A stretch of 64,000 bases of DNA, from assembly GCF_900094595.1 (NCBI RefSeq), contig NZ_FMAD01000003.1:1-64000 (forward strand), read 5' to 3'. The notes beneath the pieces are model-generated. The model saw only the letters and a list, made by a program, of their open reading frames with translations, was not told the origin of the DNA and made no database searches. Source of the stretch: Cupriavidus alkaliphilus. GTDB taxonomy: Bacteria; Pseudomonadota; Gammaproteobacteria; Burkholderiales; Burkholderiaceae. Position 1 is the stretch's first letter; every line of letters starts with the position of its first letter. Below, piece after piece: positions 28,361 to 36,640 of the stretch. Both the position numbers and the translations under genes were made by a program.

Positions 28361-31300
28361 CTAGAACGGCGCCGCGAACGTCAGCCGCACGCCTTGCTGC
28401 AGCCCGCCCATGCCGACCATCACGTTGTAGTCGAGTCCAAACGTCATCGAGCGCGTGCGCAACTTGCCGCCCAGTCCCAGCTGCAGGCGATCGCGCCCGT
28501 ATGGCGCGTTGACCACCGTGTAAGCAGGTCCGGTGCCGGCAAGGTCCGCGTACGCCAGCCCGGCCCCGCTCTGGCCGCTGAAATCATGCTGGTATTCCAG
28601 CCGCGCGAACGGCAGGAACAGGCCCCATCGCGTCGCCGTGGCGTATTCCGTGCGCAGCCCGAGCGTGCCGGACACCGTGGTCACGGTCTGGCCGAAATAC
28701 TTGAGCGCGCTGAACCCGGCACCGGTCTCGGTGAACGGGTCGAGCGTGCTGTCGGACACTGACAGCCGTCCGTACGGCGACACCAGCCAGGCCTCGCTCC
28801 GGTACTCGTATCCCGCCGACAGCGAGGCGAAGATCTGGTGGCCGTCGCGCTTGCCGTAGGCGAACGCGCTTTCGTCGCCCACCCAGCGGCGCGAATCGAA
28901 GCTGAGCGAGCCGTAGCCGGCGACGCCGTCGATAAACAGCGACGGCTGCGGCCGGTAGCTGCCGTACAGCGCGGCGCTGAAACTGTCCGCCGTGCTGCGC
29001 GTGCCGGCCGAACCCACGTCGGTGCTGTCGCGGCCATAGCCGAAGCCGATGCCCAGCGTGAGCTGGTCGGAGAAGCGATAGTCGGCCCCGGCCGTCACGC
29101 CACCCGTGGTGAAGCGGAAGCCCGAGCGCTGGGTTCCCGCATTGGCGAAGCCGAAGTCGACGGTGCCCGCGGTCCAGAACGCCAGGCGCGCGTCGTCAGC
29201 GTCTTCCCCGGCAGGCTGGCCGCCAGGGTCCGCGCCGCCGGGCAGGTCCGGCGCATTGCCGGGGCCATTGCCAGCGCCATTGCCGACGCCATTGCCGACG
29301 CCTGCCGCCGCGCGCGCGGTGCGCGAGCCAGCGGCAGGGTCGGTGGCGCGCCCGCGCTGGCCGGCTGATGCCGTGCCGCGCAGGCAGGCATCGCGCGCGG
29401 CGAAGCCCTCGACCGCCTGGCAGCGTTCCGGATCAGCCTGGGCGCGCGGCATCACCACCGAGATCTGGTTGCCCGACGGCGCCCTGCCCTTGCCGTGCAG
29501 TGCCTCCAGGCGCTGGTTGTAGTTGGCGATCTGCGCGGTGGCAAAGCGCCGGGCCGCCTGGATCTGGGCGTTGACCAGCCCCACCACGTCAGGGTCGGTG
29601 GACGGGTCCCGGCGCGCTGCCACGGCCACCTGGATCAGCGCCGGCGACGACGTCGCCACGGCATTGCTGAGCGTATAGGTCACCACCGCGGTACCGGCGA
29701 AGGCGGCCGCGGGTACGAAGTTGACGGTGTAGGCGGTGGCGGCGACCTGCTTGCCGTCCGCGGCCGGCGTCTTCGGCGCGACGCTGGCGACGGTGGCGGT
29801 GCCGGCATCGGCGGGCACCACCGACACGATCGCGGCGCCGGTAAACGGACCGCCGGTTGCGCCCTCGGTGACATCCACATCGACGGGCCGGCCCGCCAGC
29901 GTCGACACCTGCCTCTGCGCCACCGGGACCGGCACCGCATTGACCGTGACGGTCACCGGCACCGGCGCCGAGGTGCCGGCGCTGTTGGCCAGCGCATACG
30001 TGAACGTGATCGGGCCCGACGCGGTCGGCACCGGCGTATAGATGATGTCCAGTCCGTTCACCACGGCGCTGCCGCTGGGCGGTGGCGTGACGATGCTGAC
30101 GCCGGAGAAGGGGCCGTTGGCGGCATTGGCGGCGGCATGGATCGTCACCGGCGCATTGGACAGCGTGGTCACCGCCACCGGTGGCGCCGAGGGTATGCCC
30201 TGCCCCGTCGCCAGCGTATAGACGCGGGTGGTGCTGTACGGGGCGCCGGCGCCGGTGCTGCTGTCGCTCACGCGCACCGTGAAGGTATGGCTGCCGGGCG
30301 CCGACGGCGTGCCGCTCAATACCCCGGTGGACGCGTTCAGCGACAGCCCCGCCGGCAGCGTTCCGGCAGCCACGGCAAAGGTATACGGCGCGATGCCGCC
30401 ACCCGCCGTGAACGCCTGGCTGTACGCAACGCCTGCGACCGGCGCAGGCAGCGTCGCCGGCGACAGGCTCAGCGCCGGCGCGCCTACGGTGAGCGTGTAG
30501 GCGCGGCTGCCGGTATAGGGCCCGGTGCCGGTGCTGCTGTCGGTGGCACTGACGGTGAAGTTGTAAGTGCCACCGGCGGTGGGCGTGCCCGACAGCACGC
30601 CGCCTGCCGACAGCGTCATGCCGGCAGGCAAGGTCCCCGCCGTGATCGCAAACGTGTATGGCGCCGTGCCGCTGCCGGCCGTGACAGCCTGGCTGTAGGC
30701 CGTGGCGACGGTCGCCTGCGGCAGCGTCGCCGGGTTGATGACGATGGTCGGCGCTCCGATCGTGAGGCTGTACGCGCGGCTTCCGGTAAAACCGAGGCTG
30801 TCGGTCGCCTGGATCGTGAAGCTGTAGCTGCCGCCGGCCGCCGTCGTGCCGGCAATGGCGCCGGTCGTGTTGTTCAGCGTCAGGCCGGGCGGCAAGGCGC
30901 CCGCGATCACACTGTAGGTGTAGGGCCCGGTGCCGCCGCTGGCTGTCACGCTCTGGCTGTAAGCGATGCCCAGCGCAGGATTGGCCAGCGTCGCGGGCGC
31001 CAGCACCACCGTCGGCGTGGCGATGGTCAGCGTATAGGCACCGGCCACGCTGTACGGCCCCGTCCCCGTGCTGCTGTCGTTGGCCTGGATGGTGAACGAC
31101 ACGGTCCCAGCCGTGCCCGGCGTACCAGCCAGCACGCCCGTCGCGCTATTGAACGCCAGCCCGGACGGCATGATGCCGCCGGTGACCGTCATCGCGTAGG
31201 CATAGGGAGCGGTGCCGCCGCTCGCCGTGAAGGCCTGGCTGAACGGCGTTCCCGCCACCGCGCTGAGCCCGCCTGGCGACGGCGACAGGTTCATCGCCGC

Positions 31301-32602
31301 ACCGCCCAGCACCAGCGACAACGGGCCGCTGATGACACTGAAAGGCCCGGTTCCGGTGCTGCTGTCCGTCACCCGCACCGTGAAATTGAAGATCCCGCCT
31401 GCCGTTGGCGTACCCGCAAGCAAACCCGATGCCGACAGCGTCAGGCCGGCCGGCAGCGTGCCCCCCGCCAGTGCATAGGTGTAGGGCCCGGTTCCACCGG
31501 TGGCTACTGCCAGCGAGTGGCTGTAGGCGACGCCCACCGAGGCCGGGGGCGGCGACGATGGCGCATACAAGAGGGTCGGGCTCGCCACGGTGATCGTCAC
31601 GGTAGCTGGCGCCGAGGTGCCGGAGGCGTTGGTGGCCGTATAGGTAAAGCTGTCCGGTCCGGCATAGGACGAGTTGGGCGTGTAGCTGATCGACGTACCG
31701 GCGACGATCGCCGAGCCGTGGCTGGGCGGCGTCGCCACGCTGACGCTGCTCGCCGCTCCGCCCGTGATGTTCAGCGTGATGGGGTTGCCGGCGCTGCCGT
31801 AGGCCACCGTGGCACTGACGCTGTTGGCCACCGGCGGGCCCGAGACATAGGTGAACTGATCGGCGGCGCTGATGGCGCTGGTGCCGCCGGCGGTGGTCAC
31901 GGTGACGTCGATGGTGCCGGCCGCGCGCGCCGGCGCCGTGGCCGTCAGCGAGGTCGGGCTGTTGACCACGAACGATGCGGCGGTACCGCCGAAGCTGACC
32001 GCAGTCACGCCGACGAAGTTGGTGCCGGTAACGGTCACCGCGGTGCCGCCGCTGAGGGGGCCGGACGAAGGCGTCACCGCGGTCACGGTCGGCGGGCCGG
32101 CGGTGACATTGAAGTTCACCGTACCGTTGGGCGCCCAGGTCGCGCCATTGTCGCTGGTGAAGAACGTCGCGCTGTCGGTGCCGGTGAAATTGGCCGGCGG
32201 CATGTAGACGAAGCCGTTCTCGTTCTGGCCATTCGGCAGGTTGCTGTTGTAGATGTACAGCGTGCCGCCCTGGGCGGTGGGGGTGCTATTGGTGGATGCG
32301 CCGGAATTGCCGTTGCCGCCGGCCTCGTAGGCGATACCGAACTGGTTAGGATCGCAGACAGCATAGTCCGCGGCAGTGAAGGCATAGACCTTCTGCTGGT
32401 TGGACGTGGCGGCGATGTTCAGCGTGCACGAGACGGCAAATGCCGGCGCCGCAGACCCCAGCAGCAAACCCAGACACAGTGCCACCAGCACCGACCCGAG
32501 CCGGCAACGCCAGCCCTGCCACCACCGACGGACACGTGCGACGGCCCCCGCCGCCTGCCCGGCACGCTCCGCGCCGGCGCAACCCCTGGCTTCTCTTGAC
32601 AC
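28361..32602 (-). CDS. Large autotransporter adhesin with tandem Ig-like modules
   Basis: I set the start at GTG 32602 (GGGAGA six nt upstream); the open frame continues to 32860 but without signal-like sequence. The 1413-residue protein has a long signal region with a basic patch (RRWWQGWRCR) and hydrophobic core ending at APAFA. Next come an IPT/TIG-like domain (TVTAVTPSSGPLSGG), a cadherin-like module (PVANSVSATVAYG) and five putative-Ig modules of about 92 residues each. Two further Ig-like segments, an Asn/Gly-rich linker and a C-terminal autotransporter beta-barrel of about 260 residues ending in phenylalanine complete it. It should be displayed on the outer membrane. It is divergent from the tail-collar operon across a palindromic control region. 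Confidence 0.88.
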   Translation of the reverse strand: MSREARGCAGAERAGQAAGAVARVRRWWQGWRCRLGSVLVALCLGLLLGSAAPAFAVSCTLNIAATSNQQKVYAFTAADYAVCDPNQFGIAYEAGGNGNSGASTNSTPTAQGGTLYIYNSNLPNGQNENGFVYMPPANFTGTDSATFFTSDNGATWAPNGTVNFNVTAGPPTVTAVTPSSGPLSGGTAVTVTGTNFVGVTAVSFGGTAASFVVNSPTSLTATAPARAAGTIDVTVTTAGGTSAISAADQFTYVSGPPVANSVSATVAYGSAGNPITLNITGGAASSVSVATPPSHGSAIVAGTSISYTPNSSYAGPDSFTYTATNASGTSAPATVTITVASPTLLYAPSSPPPASVGVAYSHSLAVATGGTGPYTYALAGGTLPAGLTLSASGLLAGTPTAGGIFNFTVRVTDSSTGTGPFSVISGPLSLVLGGAAMNLSPSPGGLSAVAGTPFSQAFTASGGTAPYAYAMTVTGGIMPSGLAFNSATGVLAGTPGTAGTVSFTIQANDSSTGTGPYSVAGAYTLTIATPTVVLAPATLANPALGIAYSQSVTASGGTGPYTYSVIAGALPPGLTLNNTTGAIAGTTAAGGSYSFTIQATDSLGFTGSRAYSLTIGAPTIVINPATLPQATVATAYSQAVTAGSGTAPYTFAITAGTLPAGMTLSAGGVLSGTPTAGGTYNFTVSATDSSTGTGPYTGSRAYTLTVGAPALSLSPATLPAPVAGVAYSQAFTAGGGIAPYTFAVAAGTLPAGLSLNASTGVLSGTPSAPGSHTFTVRVSDSSTGAGAPYSTTRVYTLATGQGIPSAPPVAVTTLSNAPVTIHAAANAANGPFSGVSIVTPPPSGSAVVNGLDIIYTPVPTASGPITFTYALANSAGTSAPVPVTVTVNAVPVPVAQRQVSTLAGRPVDVDVTEGATGGPFTGAAIVSVVPADAGTATVASVAPKTPAADGKQVAATAYTVNFVPAAAFAGTAVVTYTLSNAVATSSPALIQVAVAARRDPSTDPDVVGLVNAQIQAARRFATAQIANYNQRLEALHGKGRAPSGNQISVVMPRAQADPERCQAVEGFAARDACLRGTASAGQRGRATDPAAGSRTARAAAGVGNGVGNGAGNGPGNAPDLPGGADPGGQPAGEDADDARLAFWTAGTVDFGFANAGTQRSGFRFTTGGVTAGADYRFSDQLTLGIGFGYGRDSTDVGSAGTRSTADSFSAALYGSYRPQPSLFIDGVAGYGSLSFDSRRWVGDESAFAYGKRDGHQIFASLSAGYEYRSEAWLVSPYGRLSVSDSTLDPFTETGAGFSALKYFGQTVTTVSGTLGLRTEYATATRWGLFLPFARLEYQHDFSGQSGAGLAYADLAGTGPAYTVVNAPYGRDRLQLGLGGKLRTRSMTFGLDYNVMVGMGGLQQGVRLTFAAPF
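30200..31585 (-). repeat. Five tandem ~277-bp repeats encoding putative-Ig modules
   Basis: Each unit encodes about 92 residues with the pattern YSQ-(A/S)-(F/V)-TA-GG-APYT(F/Y), LPAGL-L, GVLSGTP and FTV--TDSSTGTGPY. The units are diverged rather than identical, so they are old duplications with some risk of recombination. They lie inside the autotransporter passenger. Confidence 0.8.
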
Positions 32603-32820
32603 CCGATTTCTCCCGACACCCGCGGCTTGCGGCGGGTTGCCATTGCCGTCGTCGAGCGCGGCGCGCCGATGCTTGGCCGGGCGGCTCGGGACGGGCGTTG
32701 TTATTTTTGTTGACTTTCCGCTGGCATCGCCAACACTTCGGTCTGTCCGTGAATCGCGCGGGATGGCTGCGGAACGGGCCGCAATACTGACGCGGCCCGG
32801 AGCAGAAAATACGTCAAATC

Positions 32821-32864
32821 GATCAATACGTAATTGATCAAATTTGATATCAGATATCAAATTT
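32821..32864. promoter_or_regulatory. Two adjacent palindromes in the autotransporter/tail-collar divergent promoter
   Basis: A perfect 25-bp palindrome occupies 32840-32864, with 12-bp arms (AAATTTGATATC) around a single central A. Directly before it, GATCAAT (32821-32827) and ATTGATC (32833-32839) form a second inverted repeat around ACGTA. The stretch is very AT-rich in a GC-rich locus. It lies about 220 bp from the GTG of the autotransporter and 80 bp from the TTG of the first tail-collar gene, so one regulator could control both directions. The rest of the 341-nt gap shows no gene. Confidence 0.75.
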
Positions 32865-32872
32865 AATTAAAT
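32844..32872 (+). promoter_or_regulatory. Candidate promoter of the tail-collar operon
   Basis: TTGATA (32844-32849) and TTAAAT (32867-32872) are separated by 17 nt. The -35 and part of the spacer lie within the 25-bp palindrome, so a bound protein would block RNA polymerase. The first gene begins 71 nt downstream of the -10. Confidence 0.5.
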
Positions 32873-32943
32873 CAGTATTGGTGCGGCGCCGTTGGCAGGC
32901 AGGCGCCGCGTCTTGGGGTGTTGTTCAACCGGGGAGGCAGATC

Positions 32944-33492
32944 TTGGACCAGTATCTGGGAGAAATCCGTCTGTGCGCGTTTGCGTTTGCGCCAAAAGGA
33001 TGGGCGCTGTGCAACGGCGCCTTGTTGTCCATCGCGCAGAACCAGGCGCTGTTCAGCCTGCTCGGCACGCAATACGGCGGCAATGGCACCACCAATTTCG
33101 CCTTGCCCGACCTGCGCGGCCGCACGCCGCTGCACCGCGATCCCGACGGCATCGCACAGGGCCAGACGGCCGGGGTCGAGTCGGTCACGCTGACCACTTC
33201 ACAGGTGCCCGCCCACACCCATCCGTTCAACGTCTCTTCCAGCCCGGCGACGGCGCTGAATGTCGGCGTGTCGCAGGACCGCGTGCTGGCGGCCAGCAAC
33301 CTTTATAACCCCAACGATCCGTCGGTCTCCGGTCCGGGCGAACTGTTGTACGGCACGCCGGACTCGCTCACGCCATGGCTGGACGAAGCCTGCGGCAGCA
33401 CCGGCGGCGGGCAGCCGCACGACAACATGCAGCCGTCGCTGGTGCTGAACTACATCATTTCGCTGGTCGGCATCTACCCGAGCCGGAGTTGA
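32944..33492 (+). CDS. Phage tail-collar domain protein (microcystin-dependent protein type), copy 1
   Basis: The family N-terminus (DQYLGEIRLCAFAFAPKGWALCNGALL) fixes the start at TTG 32944, with GGGGAGG six nt upstream. The 182-residue protein has a tail-collar domain (residues 5-62, ending LPDLRGR), a middle region with the PAHTHPF motif, and the C-terminal NYIISLVGIYPSRS. Such proteins resemble short tail-fibre tips and are often found in threes outside prophages. The role in bacteria is unclear; surface binding or an extracellular contractile particle has been suggested for relatives. It is first in a four-gene operon. Confidence 0.9.
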   Translation: MDQYLGEIRLCAFAFAPKGWALCNGALLSIAQNQALFSLLGTQYGGNGTTNFALPDLRGRTPLHRDPDGIAQGQTAGVESVTLTTSQVPAHTHPFNVSSSPATALNVGVSQDRVLAASNLYNPNDPSVSGPGELLYGTPDSLTPWLDEACGSTGGGQPHDNMQPSLVLNYIISLVGIYPSRS

Positions 33493-33501
33493 GGAGAGAT
33501 C

Positions 33502-34038
33502 ATGGCGCAACCGTTCGTGGGTGAGATCCGCATGTTCGCCGGCAACTTTGCACCGGTGGGATGGGAGTTCTGCGCTGGCCAGACGCTCAGCATTGCCGAG
33601 TACCAGCTGCTGTTCTCGCTGCTGGGCACGCTCTACGGTGGCGACGGCACCAACACCTTCAGGCTACCCGACCTGCGTGGCAAGCTGCCGCTGGGCCAGG
33701 GCAGCGGGCCGGGACTGAGCCAGCGCACTATCGGCCAGGCCTTCGGCAGCCCGAGCATAACCCTGCTGCCGGGCCAGATCCCCGGGCACACCCATCCGAT
33801 CCAGGCGACCAACACCATCGCCTCGACCGTGACGCCGGGACCGGGCGTACTGCCCGGCACCACGCCGTCGCCCAACGCCTTCTACGACGCCGGCACCGCC
33901 AACCCGCCCGGCAAGAACGCGTTTGCGGCCGGCACGCTCGGCATGAGCGGCGGCACCCAGCCACACAGCAACCAGATGCCGACGCTGTCGCTGAACTACA
34001 TCATCGCCACGGATGGAATCTATCCGTCGCAAAGCTGA
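33502..34038 (+). CDS. Phage tail-collar domain protein, copy 2
   Basis: The 178-residue paralog starts MAQPFVGEIRMFAGNFAPVGWEFCAGQTL and follows copy 1 by 9 nt, with GAGGAG before its ATG. The collar domain ends in LPDLRGKLPLG. The middle region has GHTHPI, and the C-terminus ends NYIIATDGIYPSQS. It keeps the family pattern but is quite diverged from copies 1 and 3, consistent with the three forming different parts of one assembly. No signal peptide is present. Confidence 0.9.
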   Translation: MAQPFVGEIRMFAGNFAPVGWEFCAGQTLSIAEYQLLFSLLGTLYGGDGTNTFRLPDLRGKLPLGQGSGPGLSQRTIGQAFGSPSITLLPGQIPGHTHPIQATNTIASTVTPGPGVLPGTTPSPNAFYDAGTANPPGKNAFAAGTLGMSGGTQPHSNQMPTLSLNYIIATDGIYPSQS

Positions 34039-34051
34039 ACACGGAGGCAAT

Positions 34052-34573
34052 ATGTCAGACCAGTACCTGGGAGAAATCCGCATCTTCGGCTGCAACTACC
34101 CGCCGGCCGGCTGGGCTGCCTGCGACGGGCAACTGATTGCGATCCAGCAGAACCCGGCGCTGTTTTCGCTGCTCGGCACCCAGTACGGTGGCAACGGCAC
34201 CACCAACTTCGCCCTGCCCGACCTGCGCGGCCGCGCCGTGACCGGCCCGGTCGACAACCAGCCTGGCAATCCGCAGGGCACCGCCACGGTCACGCTCACC
34301 GCGGCGGAAATGCCCGCGCACAACCACGCGGTATACGGCGATACCGCGCGCGCGGTGTCCACCGAGGCCAGCGCCAGGCTGCCCGCCCGCTTCATGCTGC
34401 CCAACAACCAGAGCTGCATCCCCGTCAATGCCTCGCCGGCACCGGTCATGACCACCTTGTCGCCGCAGGCCGTGGGCACGGCCGGCGCCAGCCAGCCGCA
34501 CGAGAACATGCAGCCCTGCACGGCGCTGATGTACTGCATCGCGCTGAGCGGCGATTATCCGCCGCGCCCGTAG
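34052..34573 (+). CDS. Phage tail-collar domain protein, copy 3
   Basis: I place the start at ATG 34052 (MSDQYLGEIRIFGCNYPPAGWAACDGQL) with GGAGG five nt upstream; the frame opens 13 codons earlier. The 173-residue protein shares the collar core LFSLLGTQYGGNGTTNFALPDLRGR with copy 1 almost exactly, so copies 1 and 3 are closest. It has PAHNHAV in the middle, and the C-terminus is MYCIALSGDYPPRP. It lies 13 nt after copy 2. Confidence 0.9.
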   Translation: MSDQYLGEIRIFGCNYPPAGWAACDGQLIAIQQNPALFSLLGTQYGGNGTTNFALPDLRGRAVTGPVDNQPGNPQGTATVTLTAAEMPAHNHAVYGDTARAVSTEASARLPARFMLPNNQSCIPVNASPAPVMTTLSPQAVGTAGASQPHENMQPCTALMYCIALSGDYPPRP

Positions 34574-34580
34574 GCCGCCG

Positions 34581-35093
34581 ATGACCGCCATCGCCGTGCC
34601 CGGCATCGCCCTGCGGCCGGTCGCCGCGACGGATGAAGCCTTCCTGGCACGCCTGTACGCCACCACCCGGGACGCGGAAATGCACCGCACCGGGTGGAGC
34701 GAGGCGCAGCGCGCCTGCTTCCTCGCCATGCAGTTCAAGGCCCAGCAGCGCGCCTACCAGGCCTACCCGGACGCCGAATTCCTGCTGATGCTGCGTCACG
34801 GCGAGACCATCGGGCGCCTGTACCTGCAGCACAACGCCTGCGCGCTGCGCGTGATCGACCTGTCCTTGCTGCCCGAACACCAGCACCAGGGCATCGGCGG
34901 CAGCGTGCTGGCGGCGGTGTTGGCACTGGCCGGAAGCACGGGCAAGACCGTCGACCTGCATGTGGAACGGCACAACCGCGCCCAGGCGCTGTACCGGCGG
35001 CTCGGTTTCCGGACGGTGCAGGACAACGGCATCTATCGACGGATGGTCTGGGACGGTCCACGCTCCCTTGCCGAAGGGCCTGCGCAGGCCTGA
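34581..35093 (+). CDS. GNAT family N-acetyltransferase
   Basis: The 170-residue protein starts 7 nt after the last tail-collar gene and is clearly in the same operon. The GNAT fold is shown by LRPVAATDEAFLARLY at the start, the acetyl-CoA loop LPEHQHQGIGGSVLAAVL (about 94-111) and HVERHNRAQALYRRLGFRTVQDNGIYRRM near the end. An acetyltransferase placed with tail-collar proteins suggests modification of those proteins or of their target; the substrate is unknown. The 288 nt after it hold no gene. Confidence 0.88.
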   Translation: MTAIAVPGIALRPVAATDEAFLARLYATTRDAEMHRTGWSEAQRACFLAMQFKAQQRAYQAYPDAEFLLMLRHGETIGRLYLQHNACALRVIDLSLLPEHQHQGIGGSVLAAVLALAGSTGKTVDLHVERHNRAQALYRRLGFRTVQDNGIYRRMVWDGPRSLAEGPAQA

Positions 35094-35381
35094 GTTAAAC
35101 GCCGCTTACTGCCAACGGCCGGCACCCCGCCCCGCCCTCTCACCCTAATCCCGATGAGTAATGGCGACCGGCATGGCGCGATCCTATATTGCCCCAGCAG
35201 CATGCATGTCCGGCGCAACGCGCAACGCGACATCGCTGCACGGAGCGCGGGCCACAACAAGTCCTCAGCCGCCACCCCGCGCTTGCGTCACGCATCCCGA
35301 CCAATAAGGCGGCACATTGTTGCAGGGGTAAATGCCGTTCCCGTTGCTTCATGACCGATTCAAGATCCGAGGGGTAACACC

Positions 35382-36611
35382 ATGAACGCTCCAACCGTCA
35401 GCGCATTCGACTTTTCATCGCCCGGCGCCGTGCAGTTCAATGCCGGCGCGCCAGCCATCATCCTGGGGGCCAGCACCGTGCACGTGCTGGCCTGGATCTA
35501 CGTGGACAGCGCGGGACTGCCCGCCGACCAGAAAGTGTTTTCGCTCAGCCAATCGCTGATCCTGGGCGTCGGCACCGGCGATGGCGACGTGCCGATGCTC
35601 TATCCGGAGGTGTGGGACAACGCCGGCAACCGCTACACCTTCCAGGCCGGCCAGATCCCGACCGACCAGTGGAGCCTGGTGGAGATGATCTGGACCCAGG
35701 GCCAGAGCCTGGTGGGCCTGATCAACGGGGTGCAGGTGCAATCGGTGCCGGTGTCCGGCAATCCGCTGCAACAACCGGTCAGCAGCGGCACCAGCTACGT
35801 GGGCGCGTTCTGGGACGGCACTTCGTATCCGTTCTGCGGCATGGTGCAGTCGGTGCTGCTGACCAACGGCGCGGACCAGACCGCAACCCAGGGCTTTGTG
35901 CTCCAGCCATCGGGCGCCATCAGCAACTGGGGGCCGAGCGACCCGGTTTTCATGGGCAATGCCAGCACCGTGACGCTCGACACGCCACCGTCGACGCCCT
36001 ACGTCGCGCCGGTCCAGCCGCCCGCGCCCACTTACGTCGGCGAGCAAATGCCGGGCACCGTGGCTGCCAGCACACCGTTCATCATGCTGGTGCCGGGAAC
36101 GGACAGCAGCACCTACACCATCCTCAGCATCAGCCAGGTATGGCAGCAGCTGGTGGAACTGACCGGGCAGCCCGGCCTGGACACCGGCTACGAGGTCGAC
36201 GTGACCACCGGCGTCAGCATCACCGACAGCGAAACGCAAACCCTCGGGGTCAGCCTGGGGCTGGAGTCGGGTTTCGACATCGGCGTGTTCAGCGCCAAGG
36301 TCAACCTGACGCTGTCCTATTCGATGTCGTTCACCGAAGAATTGTCGATCAGCGAGGCCACCACGATCGCGAAGAAGTTTGAAATCGACAAGCCGGACGT
36401 GACCACGACCGGCGTCTGGTGGCAAGGCCTGCCCACCCTCACGACATTCCAGGTGATCGACAACATGAACACCGTAGGCGCCTGCGTGCAGGATCCGCTG
36501 CCGGAGATCGCCGCCACGGTCTATCCGCCGCAAAGCCAGCGCACGCTGAAGACCGTGACCAGCGCGCTGGCGGGCAAGTCAGACGCGGCGCGGCCTTCGC
36601 TCAGGCTGTAG
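35382..36611 (+). CDS. LamG-like protein with an aerolysin/ETX-MTX-like C-terminal segment
   Basis: The family is not firmly recognised. The 409-residue product has a concanavalin/LamG-like N-terminal domain (about 8-180: VLAWIYVDSAG, GLINGVQVQSVPV). A Pro-rich linker (200-220) follows. The C-terminal part has a Ser/Thr-rich alternating stretch (about 274-333: GVSITDSETQTLGVSLGLES then LTLSYSMSFTEELSIS). Such amphipathic strands, followed by a more ordinary domain ending near 395, are the look of the membrane-inserting hairpin of aerolysin or ETX/MTX2 toxins. There is no signal peptide. It may be a carbohydrate-binding, pore-forming effector, but this is inference. Confidence 0.6.
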   Translation: MNAPTVSAFDFSSPGAVQFNAGAPAIILGASTVHVLAWIYVDSAGLPADQKVFSLSQSLILGVGTGDGDVPMLYPEVWDNAGNRYTFQAGQIPTDQWSLVEMIWTQGQSLVGLINGVQVQSVPVSGNPLQQPVSSGTSYVGAFWDGTSYPFCGMVQSVLLTNGADQTATQGFVLQPSGAISNWGPSDPVFMGNASTVTLDTPPSTPYVAPVQPPAPTYVGEQMPGTVAASTPFIMLVPGTDSSTYTILSISQVWQQLVELTGQPGLDTGYEVDVTTGVSITDSETQTLGVSLGLESGFDIGVFSAKVNLTLSYSMSFTEELSISEATTIAKKFEIDKPDVTTTGVWWQGLPTLTTFQVIDNMNTVGACVQDPLPEIAATVYPPQSQRTLKTVTSALAGKSDAARPSLRL

Positions 36612-36640
36612 CGGTCAGGGTGGGCGCGGGCACGCGCCGG

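Noticed and set aside
29211..29330. Short DNA repeat GVGNGVGNGAGNGPGN-coding region as a separate repeat element
   Set aside because: It is an Asn/Gly-rich protein linker between passenger and barrel of the autotransporter, not an independent element.
29495..32599. 1034-codon plus-strand frame opposite the autotransporter
   Set aside because: Its repeats only mirror the Ig-module repeats of the autotransporter; no domain is seen.
32944..34573. Prophage remnant
   Set aside because: Only tail-collar proteins are present. No integrase, terminase, capsid or lysis genes lie near, and the GNAT gene is in the operon.
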